The notes under the pieces were generated by a model, which searched no databases, was not told the origin of the DNA, and worked only from the letters and a program-made list of their open reading frames with translations. Below, one piece after another: positions 40,390-49,575 of a DNA stretch of 64,000 nt. The stretch is taken from the NCBI RefSeq assembly GCF_017744835.1, contig NZ_JAGIAM010000003.1:682001-746000 (forward strand), in the 5' to 3' direction. The position numbers and the translations under genes were made by a program. This stretch comes from Sphingomonas sp. (GTDB taxonomy: Bacteria > Pseudomonadota > Alphaproteobacteria > Sphingomonadales > Sphingomonadaceae). Positions within the stretch are counted from its first letter, which is position 1. Each line of letters opens with the position of its first letter.

Positions 40390-41142
40390 ATGCGCTTCGC
40401 CAGACAAGCGACGCAGTTCGCCGAACAGGGCTATGCCGTCTTCGAGCATGCGTTCGCGGGTGAGCACCTCGACCTTCTCCGCTCCCAGTGCGATGCCTTT
40501 GTCGCTCGGGAAAATGCGCGGATGGATGCAGCCGGCGTCGACGCGCTTGGCATCAGTCATCGGGGCAAGCGCTATTTCGCCAGCGAGTGCCAGCGCGAGC
40601 AGCCCGCTCTCAGGAAAATATTGTTCAGCCCGGTAATGGCCGAGGTCTGCCGCACGACGATCGGCGACATCGCCTATTTCTTCTTCGACCAATATGTCGT
40701 GAAGGCCCCCGAGGGCGGGCTGCCGTTCAGCTGGCATCAGGATTCGGGTTATGTCGTCGCTAACGGCGGGCCGCTCGACCATGCGCCCTACCTCACCTGC
40801 TGGTGCCCCCTCGATGACGCCACCGTCGAGAACGGCACTGTCCGTCTCGTGCCGGGAAGCCATTTGAACGGCATCGTCGACCATGCGCGCCGCGCCGACA
40901 GCAACGACCTCGCCGCAGAAGTCGACGAAGCCGAGAGCGTTGCGATCGAAGTGCCGGCCGGCAGCATCGTCGCCTTTTCGAGCCGCGCGCTCCACGCGAC
41001 CGGCGCGAACCGCACCGACAGGCCGCGACGCGTCTATCTTGCGCAATATACAGTCGAGGCGATGCTCAATCCCGGCACCAGGCAACTGCGGCGGAACGCG
41101 ATCCCGCTGCTGCAGGGCGGCCGACAGGTGACGTTCGGATGA
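40390..41142 (+). CDS. Phytanoyl-CoA dioxygenase (PhyH) family Fe(II)/2-oxoglutarate oxygenase
   Basis: FAEQGYAVFEHAFAGEHLDLL...SWHQDSGYV...CWCPLDDATVENGTVRLVPGSHLNG...AFSSRALHATGANRT: HxD...H triad. Confidence 0.9.
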   Translation: MRFARQATQFAEQGYAVFEHAFAGEHLDLLRSQCDAFVARENARMDAAGVDALGISHRGKRYFASECQREQPALRKILFSPVMAEVCRTTIGDIAYFFFDQYVVKAPEGGLPFSWHQDSGYVVANGGPLDHAPYLTCWCPLDDATVENGTVRLVPGSHLNGIVDHARRADSNDLAAEVDEAESVAIEVPAGSIVAFSSRALHATGANRTDRPRRVYLAQYTVEAMLNPGTRQLRRNAIPLLQGGRQVTFG

Positions 41143-42392
41143 CCCTGTCGCCCAAGCGCCGCTGGGCGCTGTTCGCACTGCTGCTGATGGCGGGTATCCT
41201 CAACCTGATCGACCGGCAGATCATCGCGGTGCTCAAGCCGGTGATCTCGGCCGATCTCGGCTGGAGCGACGACGATTATGGCACGCTCGCCGCCTGGTTC
41301 CAGGGCTCGGCGGCGTTCGCATTCCTGATCACGGGCTGGATCGCCGACAAGGCAGGCGTCAAATGGGCCAACGCGCTCGGCGTCTCTGCCTGGAGCGTGG
41401 CAGCAATTGCCCATGCCTGGGCGGCAACCATGGGCCAATTCGCGTTCGTACGCGCGGCGCTCGGCGCCACCGAGGCCATGGGCACGCCGAACGGGATCAA
41501 GACCATCGCGACGATCTTCCCGCCCGACCAGCGCTCGACGGGCTACGGCATCCTGAACGCCGTAGGAAGCATCGGCGGCATCCTCGCGCCGCTGCTGATC
41601 CCGCTGCTCGCCGCATTCTACGGCTGGCGCTCGGCCTTCATCATCGCAGGCGCCGCCGGGTTGGTGTGGGCGATCCTGTGGCTGTGCGCGGTGCGGGGGA
41701 TACGCTTCGGCGACGAAGGGGACCCTTCCGCCACACCGCACGGGGCCCCGGCCTATGGTCCGCTCCTGCGGGAACGCCGCACCTGGACGGTTGCCGGAGC
41801 CAAGGTGCTCTCGGACGCCACCTGGTGGCTGATGCTGTTCTGGATGCCCGACTTCTTCCACCGGCAATTCGGCCTCGCCGGCACCACGCTGGGTCCTCCC
41901 CTGGCCGTCGCCTATACCGGCGCAGCAATTGGCGCGTTGGTGGCCGGCACGATCGCAAGCCGCCTGTTGGTGCGGGGGCGCGAGCTCGACCGGGTGCGCA
42001 AGGGGACGATGCTGGTCTCCGCGCTCGCGGTGGTGCCGGTGCCGCTCGCGCTCTTCACCACCGAACTCTGGGTAGCGACCGCAATCCTCGCGCTCACCAT
42101 GGCGGGACACCAGGCCTTTTCGGCAACCTTGTTCGCTACCATCGCGGACATCACGCCGGGCGCCAAGGTGGGGCGGGTGACTGCGTTCGGGGCGTTTTGC
42201 GGCAATCTCGGCGGCATGGCGATCGTCAAGATCGCAGGTCTCGTGCTCGCGGCCGGGCTCGGCTACCTGCCGATGTTCCTGTTCGCGGCCATCTCTTATT
42301 TGCTCGCGCTCGGATGGATCCAACTGCTGCTTCCCCGCATCCGCCGCGCCGAGCCCCACGAGAATCTCGCCGGATTGGCGATTGCGCATTGA
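41139..42392 (+). CDS. MFS transporter
   Basis: LLLMAGILNLIDRQIIAVLKPVISADLGWSDDDYGTLAAWFQGSAAFAFLITGWIADKAGVKWANALGVSAWSVAAIAHAWA: hexuronate/ACS-type MFS. Confidence 0.92.
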   Translation: MTLSPKRRWALFALLLMAGILNLIDRQIIAVLKPVISADLGWSDDDYGTLAAWFQGSAAFAFLITGWIADKAGVKWANALGVSAWSVAAIAHAWAATMGQFAFVRAALGATEAMGTPNGIKTIATIFPPDQRSTGYGILNAVGSIGGILAPLLIPLLAAFYGWRSAFIIAGAAGLVWAILWLCAVRGIRFGDEGDPSATPHGAPAYGPLLRERRTWTVAGAKVLSDATWWLMLFWMPDFFHRQFGLAGTTLGPPLAVAYTGAAIGALVAGTIASRLLVRGRELDRVRKGTMLVSALAVVPVPLALFTTELWVATAILALTMAGHQAFSATLFATIADITPGAKVGRVTAFGAFCGNLGGMAIVKIAGLVLAAGLGYLPMFLFAAISYLLALGWIQLLLPRIRRAEPHENLAGLAIAH

Positions 42393-42405
42393 AGAGGATC
42401 GTTCG

Positions 42406-43944
42406 ATGACCGACGAAATCGATCGCCGCGGCGTGCTGCTCGCCGGAAGCGGCGGCGCCTTCAGCCTCTATAGCTGGGCGGCCGCGGCGCAGCAGGCCAA
42501 GCCCAAGGACCTGCGACTCAAACGCATCCCGGGCGTACGGCCGAAGAACATCCTCGTCGTGCTGACCGACGATCACCGCTATGACGCCATGGGCTTCATG
42601 AAGGCGCAGGATTTCGGCGACACGCCGACGCTCGACCGGTTGGCGGCCGAAGGCGTGCATTTCAGAAACGCTTTCGTCACCACCGCGCTCTGCTCGCCGT
42701 CGCGTGCATCGATCTTCACCGGCCTCTTTGCGCATCAGCATCGCGTCGTGGACAACAACCACCCGATCCCGCCTGGCCTCACCTTCTACCCCGAATATCT
42801 CCAGCGCGCCGGCTATGAGACGGCCTTCATCGGCAAATGGCACATGGGCGACGAAGGCGATGCACCGCAGCCGGGCTTCGACCACTGGGTAAGCTTCAAG
42901 GGGCAAGGAACCTATCTTCCAAGCGCTGAGGGATTGAACGTCAATGGCAACAAGGTTGCGCAGAAGGGCTATATCACCGACGAGCTGACCGACTACGCGC
43001 TCGAGTGGATCGGCCAACGCGGTCGCAAGCGGCCCTGGATGATGCACCTCGCGCACAAGGCAGTGCATTCGGAGTTCATCCCCGCCGAACGCCATAAGGG
43101 CCGCTACGCCAACGAGACCTATCGCTACCCGAAGACAATGGCGGCGGGCGTGCCGGGCAGGCCGATGTGGGTCGAGAACCAGCGCAACAGCTGGCACGGC
43201 GTCGACTTCCCCTATCACTCGACGCTCGACGTCGCCGATTATTACAAGCGCTACATGGAGACGCTGCTCGCCGTCGACGAAGGGCTGGCGCGCATCCTCG
43301 ACCTGCTCGAGCGGCGAGGCGAACTCGACGACACGCTGATCCTCTACATGGGGGACAACGGCTTCATGTTCGGGGAGCACGGGCTGATCGACAAGCGCGC
43401 AGCGTACGAGGAATCGATGCGGATTCCGATGATCGCGCGCTGCCCGTCGCTCTTCGGCCATCGCACCGTCGAGCAGGTCGTCGCCAACATCGACGTCGCC
43501 CCCACCATGCTCGCCGCCGCCGGGCTCGAGGCGCCGGCCGGGCTGGCAGGAGCGAACATGCTCCCCCTGGCCCAGGGCCGCCAGGTGCCGTGGCGCAGCG
43601 AGCTCCTCTACGAATATTACTGGGAGAGAAACTTCCCGCAGACTCCCACGGTCCACGCGCTGCGCGAGGACAGGTACAAATATATGCACTTCCACGGCAT
43701 CTGGGACCTGGACGAGCTCTACGACCTGCAGGCCGACCCCCAGGAGAGCGACAACCTGCTCGCGCGCCCGGGCCATGAGGCGCTGGCCGAGCGAATGAGC
43801 GCCAGCCTGTTCCGGATCCTGGAGGAGACGGGCGGCATGCAAATTCCGCTCAGCCCCGATGCCGGAGAGCGCAACGAATTGCGCGACCCGCAGGGGCCAA
43901 AGGGCGCGCCCTTCCCGCCCCGCTTTCTCCGGCCGGCCCGATGA
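42406..43944 (+). CDS. Sulfatase (arylsulfatase-type, Tat-like signal)
   Basis: DRRGVLLAGSGGAFSLYSWAAAAQQA Tat-like leader; NILVVLTDDHRYDAMGF; formylglycine motif TALCSPSRASIFTG; GKWHMGDEG. Confidence 0.93.
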   Translation: MTDEIDRRGVLLAGSGGAFSLYSWAAAAQQAKPKDLRLKRIPGVRPKNILVVLTDDHRYDAMGFMKAQDFGDTPTLDRLAAEGVHFRNAFVTTALCSPSRASIFTGLFAHQHRVVDNNHPIPPGLTFYPEYLQRAGYETAFIGKWHMGDEGDAPQPGFDHWVSFKGQGTYLPSAEGLNVNGNKVAQKGYITDELTDYALEWIGQRGRKRPWMMHLAHKAVHSEFIPAERHKGRYANETYRYPKTMAAGVPGRPMWVENQRNSWHGVDFPYHSTLDVADYYKRYMETLLAVDEGLARILDLLERRGELDDTLILYMGDNGFMFGEHGLIDKRAAYEESMRIPMIARCPSLFGHRTVEQVVANIDVAPTMLAAAGLEAPAGLAGANMLPLAQGRQVPWRSELLYEYYWERNFPQTPTVHALREDRYKYMHFHGIWDLDELYDLQADPQESDNLLARPGHEALAERMSASLFRILEETGGMQIPLSPDAGERNELRDPQGPKGAPFPPRFLRPAR

Positions 43945-43998
43945 AGCAGCGCCGCACCCGAGCGAAGCAAAAGTTTGTTCACCCACTAAACTGGTAGG

Positions 43999-44035
43999 AT
44001 ATTCTTCCCTTCCGGCCGTCAAAAGGGAAGAATAT
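43999..44035 (+). promoter_or_regulatory. Perfect 13-bp inverted repeat overlapping RBS and start codon of TonB receptor
   Basis: ATATTCTTCCCTT-ccggccgtcaa-AAGGGAAGAATAT; right arm contains GGGAAG SD and the AT of ATG (44034). Confidence 0.7.
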
Positions 44036-46301
44036 GCTGTCGAAGTCGATACAAGCTACGCTGGTGCGCGCGCTCCTTCTTGCAGGCACGGCGCCGGTTG
44101 CGGCGGCCGCCGCCCAGGCACAGGATGCGCCCCGGGCGGAAACGGCGGCGCGGGAGAGCGACGAAATCGTGGTGACCGCGCGTTTCCGCGAGGAATCGCT
44201 CGCCGACGTGCCCATCGCCATTACTGCGCTCAGCGGCGAGGATCTCGCCTCGAGGAACCTCAACACGCTGCAGGACATCGCGCAGACTGTCCCGACCGTC
44301 GACTTCCGCACTGGATCCTCGAACAAGGATCGATCGATCTTCATCCGCGGTATCGGCACGATCACCACATCGCCGGGAGTCGAGCCGTCGGTTGCGACGG
44401 TCATCGACGGCGTCGTGCTTTCGCGGCCCGGCCAGGCGACGCTCGACCTGGTCGATGTCGAGCGGATCGAAGTGCTGCGCGGCCCGCAGGGGACGTTGTT
44501 CGGCAAGAACGCGTCGGCCGGCGTGATCAACATCGTCTCCAGAGCGCCGACGCAGGAGCTGAGCGTCAATGGCCAGTTCGGCTATTATGAAGGCGACGAA
44601 TATCGCGTGCGGCTCGGCGCGTCCGGACCGATCGCCAAGGACCTGTCCTTCGCGCTGACCGGCCTGTTCGCAAACTATGACGGCAATGTTCGCAACCTCG
44701 ACACCGGCGAGAACGTCAACGGCTACAAGCGCCGCGGCGTGCGCGGAAAGCTGGTATACGAACCTGCTGCGGACCTGCGTTTCACGCTCGCCGGCGACTA
44801 TGTCTACAGCTTCGAGAACGTGCCGACGGGCATCTTCCGCTCGACCGATCGCGTCGCCTTTCCGAGCGGCACCGTAACGCCCAATCCGGCGCTGGCGGCC
44901 TTGCTGGCCGCCGACGGCATCACGCCGGGGCCGAACAACACCGAAGTGCGCCCGAGCTTCGACGCGGACGTGCGCGACAAGAATTTCGGCGCGTCGTTCA
45001 CGGCGGAGATCGGGCTGGGCGAGCACCAGCTCACCTCGATCTCGGCGTGGCGCAAATGGCGCAATCGCCAGCACCAGGATTGGGATTCGACGGGCACGGT
45101 GACCCCCGCGATCGCGCGCGGCGAGGATGTCGGTACCGTCGATGCCGACCAGTTCTCGCAGGAACTGCGGCTGACATCGCCGCGAGGCGGGTTCATCGAT
45201 TACGTGGTCGGCCTCTATTATTTCAAGGCGATCGCCCGCGAACGCTACCAGCGCGACGTGACGCAGATCGTCGGGGGCGCGCCGGTCGATAACCAGGGCG
45301 TCGCCAACTACCGGACGGAACTCGACAATTATTCGGTCTTCGGCGAGGCGAATCTAAACTTCACGCCGCAGTTCCGCGGCATCCTCGGCGCACGACTGAT
45401 CCACGACGATCTCGCCTATCGTCACGCCCGCGTGGCAACGACGGCAACCGGCGTCCCCGGAATCCGCCCCTCGTTCGCCAGCAGCGGCGACACCAGCGCC
45501 ACCGACTACAGCCTGCGCGCCGGCCTCCAATATGAACCGAGCGAATGGGTCAATCTCTACGCCACCTATTCGCGGGGCTATAAGGGGCCGGCATACAACG
45601 TCTTCTTCAACATGCAGGCGTTCGACGTCGAGCCGCTCGCCCCCGAGACATCGGACAGCTACGAGATCGGCCTCAAGGCCAGCAGCCCCGATCGCGTCGC
45701 CTCGCTGGGCCTGGCGCTGTTCCTCACCAAGTTCCAGGGCTTCCAGGCAAATTTCCAGGACACGTTTCTGGGCTCGCTCGTCACGCGGCTCATCAACGCA
45801 GGCGAGGTCTCCTCGCGGGGCATCGAAGGCGATCTGACGCTGCGCCCGGCTCGCGGCCTCTCGCTGTCGGGCAGCCTCGCCTATACCGACGCGCAGATCG
45901 ACGATTTCCTGTGCCCGGCCTCGGCGGGCGGGGCGTGCGCGAACGTCAACGGGCAGCCCCTGCCCTTTGCGCCGAAATGGAAGCTCCACCTGGACGGAAG
46001 CTATACGATTCCGCTGTCCGAGAGCCTCGGCCTCGAGCTCCAGACCGACTATAGCTGGAAGGACGAAACCCAATATTCGATCACGCAGACCCCTGACACG
46101 ATCCAGCCTGCCTATGGCATCTGGAACGCTTCGATCGCGCTGGTGCACGAAGGGAAGTGGCAGGTCCGAGGCGTGGTCAAGAACATATCGAACACGCATT
46201 ACTCGCCGTTCATTTCCTACGGCGCGGTCGCCGGCGTCTCGCGCTTCGTGCCCCGGGACAACGACCGATATTTCGGCGTGAACGCGAGCTTCGACTTCTG
46301 A
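44034..46301 (+). CDS. TonB-dependent receptor
   Basis: ESDEIVVTARFREESLADVPIAITALSGEDLASRNLNTLQDIAQTVP...VERIEVLRGPQGTLFGKNASAGVINIVS...; C-term NASFDF. Confidence 0.95.
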   Translation: MLSKSIQATLVRALLLAGTAPVAAAAAQAQDAPRAETAARESDEIVVTARFREESLADVPIAITALSGEDLASRNLNTLQDIAQTVPTVDFRTGSSNKDRSIFIRGIGTITTSPGVEPSVATVIDGVVLSRPGQATLDLVDVERIEVLRGPQGTLFGKNASAGVINIVSRAPTQELSVNGQFGYYEGDEYRVRLGASGPIAKDLSFALTGLFANYDGNVRNLDTGENVNGYKRRGVRGKLVYEPAADLRFTLAGDYVYSFENVPTGIFRSTDRVAFPSGTVTPNPALAALLAADGITPGPNNTEVRPSFDADVRDKNFGASFTAEIGLGEHQLTSISAWRKWRNRQHQDWDSTGTVTPAIARGEDVGTVDADQFSQELRLTSPRGGFIDYVVGLYYFKAIARERYQRDVTQIVGGAPVDNQGVANYRTELDNYSVFGEANLNFTPQFRGILGARLIHDDLAYRHARVATTATGVPGIRPSFASSGDTSATDYSLRAGLQYEPSEWVNLYATYSRGYKGPAYNVFFNMQAFDVEPLAPETSDSYEIGLKASSPDRVASLGLALFLTKFQGFQANFQDTFLGSLVTRLINAGEVSSRGIEGDLTLRPARGLSLSGSLAYTDAQIDDFLCPASAGGACANVNGQPLPFAPKWKLHLDGSYTIPLSESLGLELQTDYSWKDETQYSITQTPDTIQPAYGIWNASIALVHEGKWQVRGVVKNISNTHYSPFISYGAVAGVSRFVPRDNDRYFGVNASFDF

Positions 46302-46367
46302 CGAGTTCGGGCGCGCGCTCCTCTCCCGCGCGCCCGAAACCCAACTGTCCAACGAAAGGGCCCGGGC

Positions 46368-47303
46368 ATGGCCGAGGCAGCGATCGATTTCCCGCGCGAA
46401 CTCGACAGCGTCGTCGAGGGATTGAAACAGGCGCGGCACGACTGGCGCGCAAGACATGCACGACACACCGAGCAGGGTATCGAGTTCCCGTCGCGTCGTG
46501 CGCTCGCGCGCATCCTGCGCGAACTCGGCGCGGCGCTGTTTCCGCTGCGCCTGGGCCCACCGGAGCTCACCGCGAGCAACGAGAACGCCTGGGTGGCCGC
46601 GACGCTCGAATCGACGCTGTCCCAGCTTGGTGCGCAGATCGGGCTCGAGCTCCGCATCGCCCGCGCGGGCATTGGCAGCGTCGAGGAAGGGCGCGAAGCG
46701 GAGCGCATCGTCGGGGCATTCGCGGCCAGCCTCCCGGAGCTGCGCCGCGCCCTCGATGCCGATGTCGAAGCGGGCTATGCGAACGATCCCGCGGCGCGCA
46801 GCGTCGATGAGGTGCTGCTCTCCTATCCTTCGATCGGAGCGATCATCCACCATCGCATCGCGCATCGGCTGCATCAGCTCGGCGCACCCCTGACCGCTCG
46901 CGTCATCGCCGAGGTGGCCCATGGCGAAAGCGGCATCGACATCCACCCGGGCGCGCGGATCGGCCGCAGCTTCTTCATCGGCCACGGGACCGGAATCGTG
47001 ATCGGCGAGACCGCCGTGATCGGGGATCGCGTCCGTGTCCATCAAGGCGTGACGCTGGGGGGCGAACCGATCGCCGCCGGAACCGCGCAGGACGGCGTAG
47101 CCGGGGTACGCCGCCATCCCGATATCGGCGACGACGTCGTGATCTTTGCCGGCGCCGTGCTGCTTGGCCCGATCACCGTGGGGAGGCGCTCGCGCATCGG
47201 CGGCAACGTCTGGCTCCGGCAGGACGTCCCGCCCGACAGCTTCGTCGAGACGAACGGCACCAGGATCGGCGTGGCGGGCGACGTCCAGGTCGCGAACCCC
47301 TAA
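46368..47303 (+). CDS. Serine O-acetyltransferase (EpsC-type)
   Basis: AIIHHRIAHRLHQLGAPLTARVIAEVAHGESGIDIHPGARIGRSFFIGHGTGIVIGETAVIGDRVRVHQGVTLGG: SAT left-handed beta-helix. Confidence 0.92.
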   Translation: MAEAAIDFPRELDSVVEGLKQARHDWRARHARHTEQGIEFPSRRALARILRELGAALFPLRLGPPELTASNENAWVAATLESTLSQLGAQIGLELRIARAGIGSVEEGREAERIVGAFAASLPELRRALDADVEAGYANDPAARSVDEVLLSYPSIGAIIHHRIAHRLHQLGAPLTARVIAEVAHGESGIDIHPGARIGRSFFIGHGTGIVIGETAVIGDRVRVHQGVTLGGEPIAAGTAQDGVAGVRRHPDIGDDVVIFAGAVLLGPITVGRRSRIGGNVWLRQDVPPDSFVETNGTRIGVAGDVQVANP

Positions 47304-47427
47304 ACGACCGCTTTCGGCGCAAGGGGCTGAACGGCCGGGATCGGTGGAAAGCGGCCGCTACGGACTGGCCGTCTATCGCCCAATTGTTGAATTGATTGGA
47401 CCTACGGGAGACGCTTACAAGTAGCTG

Positions 47428-47817
47428 ATGAGGGTGCATCATCCGCAGGCGTTCGCGCCAATCGCCGGATTGATACTGGTGTCGGCATGTGGCGGTTATG
47501 ATGCGTCGGAATACCGGTCTGCCGCTACTTGCCTAGCCAACGAGCTAGCGTGGCATCGGTTCGTCGATCAGCAGACCGAACCAGCCTTGATGCTGCCCGA
47601 AGATGGCAACCGCGTTCAAATTCTCCGTGCACGAACACTCGCAGCGGGCCGCGACCTTGGGCTTTCATCAGACCGCATCGAGCGCGAGGTGCGAGCGGAA
47701 ACATATGGAATGATCGACCGAGACAGCCGAGAAGGAGTGCAAACATCTGCTCTGCAGCGGGTCGAGAAAGCGCGTTCGTGCTTATCTACGCCGGGCGGGA
47801 CAACTCGACTTTCGTGA
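47428..47817 (+). CDS. Hypothetical protein, lipoprotein-like N-terminus
   Basis: FAPIAGLILVSACGGYDASEYRSAATCLANELAWHRF... Confidence 0.55.
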   Translation: MRVHHPQAFAPIAGLILVSACGGYDASEYRSAATCLANELAWHRFVDQQTEPALMLPEDGNRVQILRARTLAAGRDLGLSSDRIEREVRAETYGMIDRDSREGVQTSALQRVEKARSCLSTPGGTTRLS

Positions 47818-47872
47818 GGTCCGCTATCGGGCGATAGTTGCCTCAGGAACACCTGCTTGTATTCGCGATCGC

Positions 47873-48118
47873 CTATCGATTGGCCGCCGAACCTACCGCT
47901 CCCCATAGACAGAGGCCAACGAGTAGGACGTTCCAAATCGCGGCCGTCCAAAACCACACCGGTTGAGCCTTGCGCTCAGCCGAGAGGTTGAGCCCCTTGG
48001 TAATCGGCTCCATGGCGCCGCTGCGGAATCCGTTGATCGTGACCCAGGCCACGTAGGCTGCCATAGCTGTGAAGAGCACTGGGAGCATCATGCTCGGAAC
48101 ATGCCATCGCTTACCCAT
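47873..48118 (-). CDS. Hypothetical small membrane protein
   Basis: Two predicted TM segments: MLPVLFTAMAAYVAWVTING... and WFWTAAIWNVLLVGLCLWGAVG. Confidence 0.6.
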   Translation of the reverse strand: MGKRWHVPSMMLPVLFTAMAAYVAWVTINGFRSGAMEPITKGLNLSAERKAQPVWFWTAAIWNVLLVGLCLWGAVGSAANR

Positions 48119-48257
48119 ATCCGCAATCAGGGGGCAGCAAGGGCGCCCCGCTATGGCCGCTATCGGGGCGTTTCCTGCCGGTCCGCTCTATGGGCGTCCC
48201 TTTCCAGCTCGAAATGTCCGAGATCGGGTGGGAAGCGGGCGTTCAGCGATAGCGCGG

Positions 48258-48651
48258 TCATCTTTCTCTCCCCTCCCTGGAAGGGAGGGGTTGGGGGTGG
48301 GTGCCGCCGAGGCACTCGGCGGCTTTTTCCAGAACGTGGAGAGTGGCGCCATCGGGATTGGCAAGCACGTCCGAATTCCACAGGCGAATGACCGTCCAGC
48401 CTTTCGACTGGAGATAGGCGGTCCGGCGCGCGTCCCTTTCAACTGAATCCAGATGCTGGCTGCCGTCGAACTCCACAGCAAGCTTGGCCTGCCGACAGGC
48501 GAGATCGATGATGAACGGTGCCTCGACCAGCTGCCGCGTGAAGGCTGGCCGGAAACGCGAGATGCGGTGCCAGACGGCGAGTTCGGCGGGCGTGGAATTG
48601 TTGCGCAGCGCGCGCTCGGGCAGTCAGGCGCGGATCGATGCGACGCTGCAT
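48258..48651 (-). pseudogene. DUF559 (Vsr-like nuclease fold) gene with frame slip
   Basis: Frame 1 MQRRIDPRLTARARA continues in another frame as LRNNSTPAELAVWHRISRFRPAFTRQLVEAPFIIDLACRQAKLAVEFDGSQHLDSVERDARRTAYLQSKGWTVIRLWNSDVLANPDGATLHVLEKAAECLGG; the C-terminal tail THPQPLPSREGRER is coded by the REP-like repeat. Confidence 0.75.
48266..48303 (+). repeat. REP-like palindrome (left of DUF559)
   Basis: ctctcccctccctggaagggaggggttgggggtgggtg. Confidence 0.8.
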
Positions 48652-48683
48652 GCGGCGAGGTTAGCGTGGCTTCGCTTCGCTCG

Positions 48684-48722
48684 CCAACCCACCCCCAGCC
48701 CCTCCCTTTCAGGGAGGGGAGC
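48684..48722 (-). repeat. REP-like palindrome (right of DUF559, inverted)
   Basis: caacccacccccagcccctccctttcagggaggggagc. Confidence 0.8.
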
Positions 48723-48868
48723 CTTGTTGTCCGCAATTGGGGCGTTAGCCGCCGGACAGCTTTTCGTGCCGCCAACTCGCTGCCGATGTACGGGATTGCG
48801 TGGAGGCGCCATTCGGCCTTCGAATATCGACCGTCGGAGTTCCAGACGCGATTGCGACGGTTCGCGGA

Positions 48869-49459
48869 TCAATTGAAGAGGATTGCTCCGAGCCCTGCGA
48901 GGACGATGCCAAGGACGAAGCATGACGCCGGGATGGCGAGGAAGATATAAAGGGCTTGGGACGATCGCCGCGGTGGTTCAATCGCAAGTCCGGCCTTCGC
49001 CTGCCTGAGAGCCCTCAGTATGTCCTCGGCCCGGCTCGAATATCCCTCGGCCAGAATGATGACTCTGCCGCCGGCACGAAGCGGCAAAACGATGGAACGA
49101 GCGGCGCTCTTGCCGCCAAGCAGCCGTATCTCAGGCTCCCCCAGCGTCGCCCACAGGTGATGCTGCCGTCTTCCAGCCATGATTAAATCCAGACCTGCCG
49201 GTGTCACCGTCAGGAGGTCCGGCTTCGCCATCCGCCGCAGTGTAAGAAGTTGGAACCAGATGAAAACAGCCACGACGAGCGTTACGAGCATCCCGCCGGC
49301 GAGAATGCGCGGTGTCGTGCCGGCGTTGCTGCCAATTTCAAAAACCAGCCCGATCCAGAGAAGTCCGAAGGGCAGAATGAACGCCAAATTCATGATGGCC
49401 TGCGGGACGAGCTTCAACCTGCTTCCAGAAAATGTAACCGCTGGCGTCGATTGAATCAT
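48869..49459 (-). CDS. Hypothetical membrane protein
   Basis: Three TM segments: MNLAFILPFGLLWIGLVFEIG, ILAGGMLVTLVVAVFIWFQLL and a C-terminal TM. Confidence 0.65.
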   Translation of the reverse strand: MIQSTPAVTFSGSRLKLVPQAIMNLAFILPFGLLWIGLVFEIGSNAGTTPRILAGGMLVTLVVAVFIWFQLLTLRRMAKPDLLTVTPAGLDLIMAGRRQHHLWATLGEPEIRLLGGKSAARSIVLPLRAGGRVIILAEGYSSRAEDILRALRQAKAGLAIEPPRRSSQALYIFLAIPASCFVLGIVLAGLGAILFN

Positions 49460-49575
49460 CGTGATCGCCTAGCCGGCCGCCGATTAGAGAAACGTTACCG
49501 CCTGATCGTCCGCTATCGGGGCGCTTGCCGCCGGGCTGCTTTCATGAGTCCACGGCCCAGGACTTCCGATGGCCG

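Noticed and set aside
42226-44022. 598-aa minus-strand ORF
   Set aside because: Antisense to the sulfatase gene, which has clear active-site motifs.
45354-47117. 587-aa minus-strand ORF
   Set aside because: Antisense to the TonB receptor and serine acetyltransferase.
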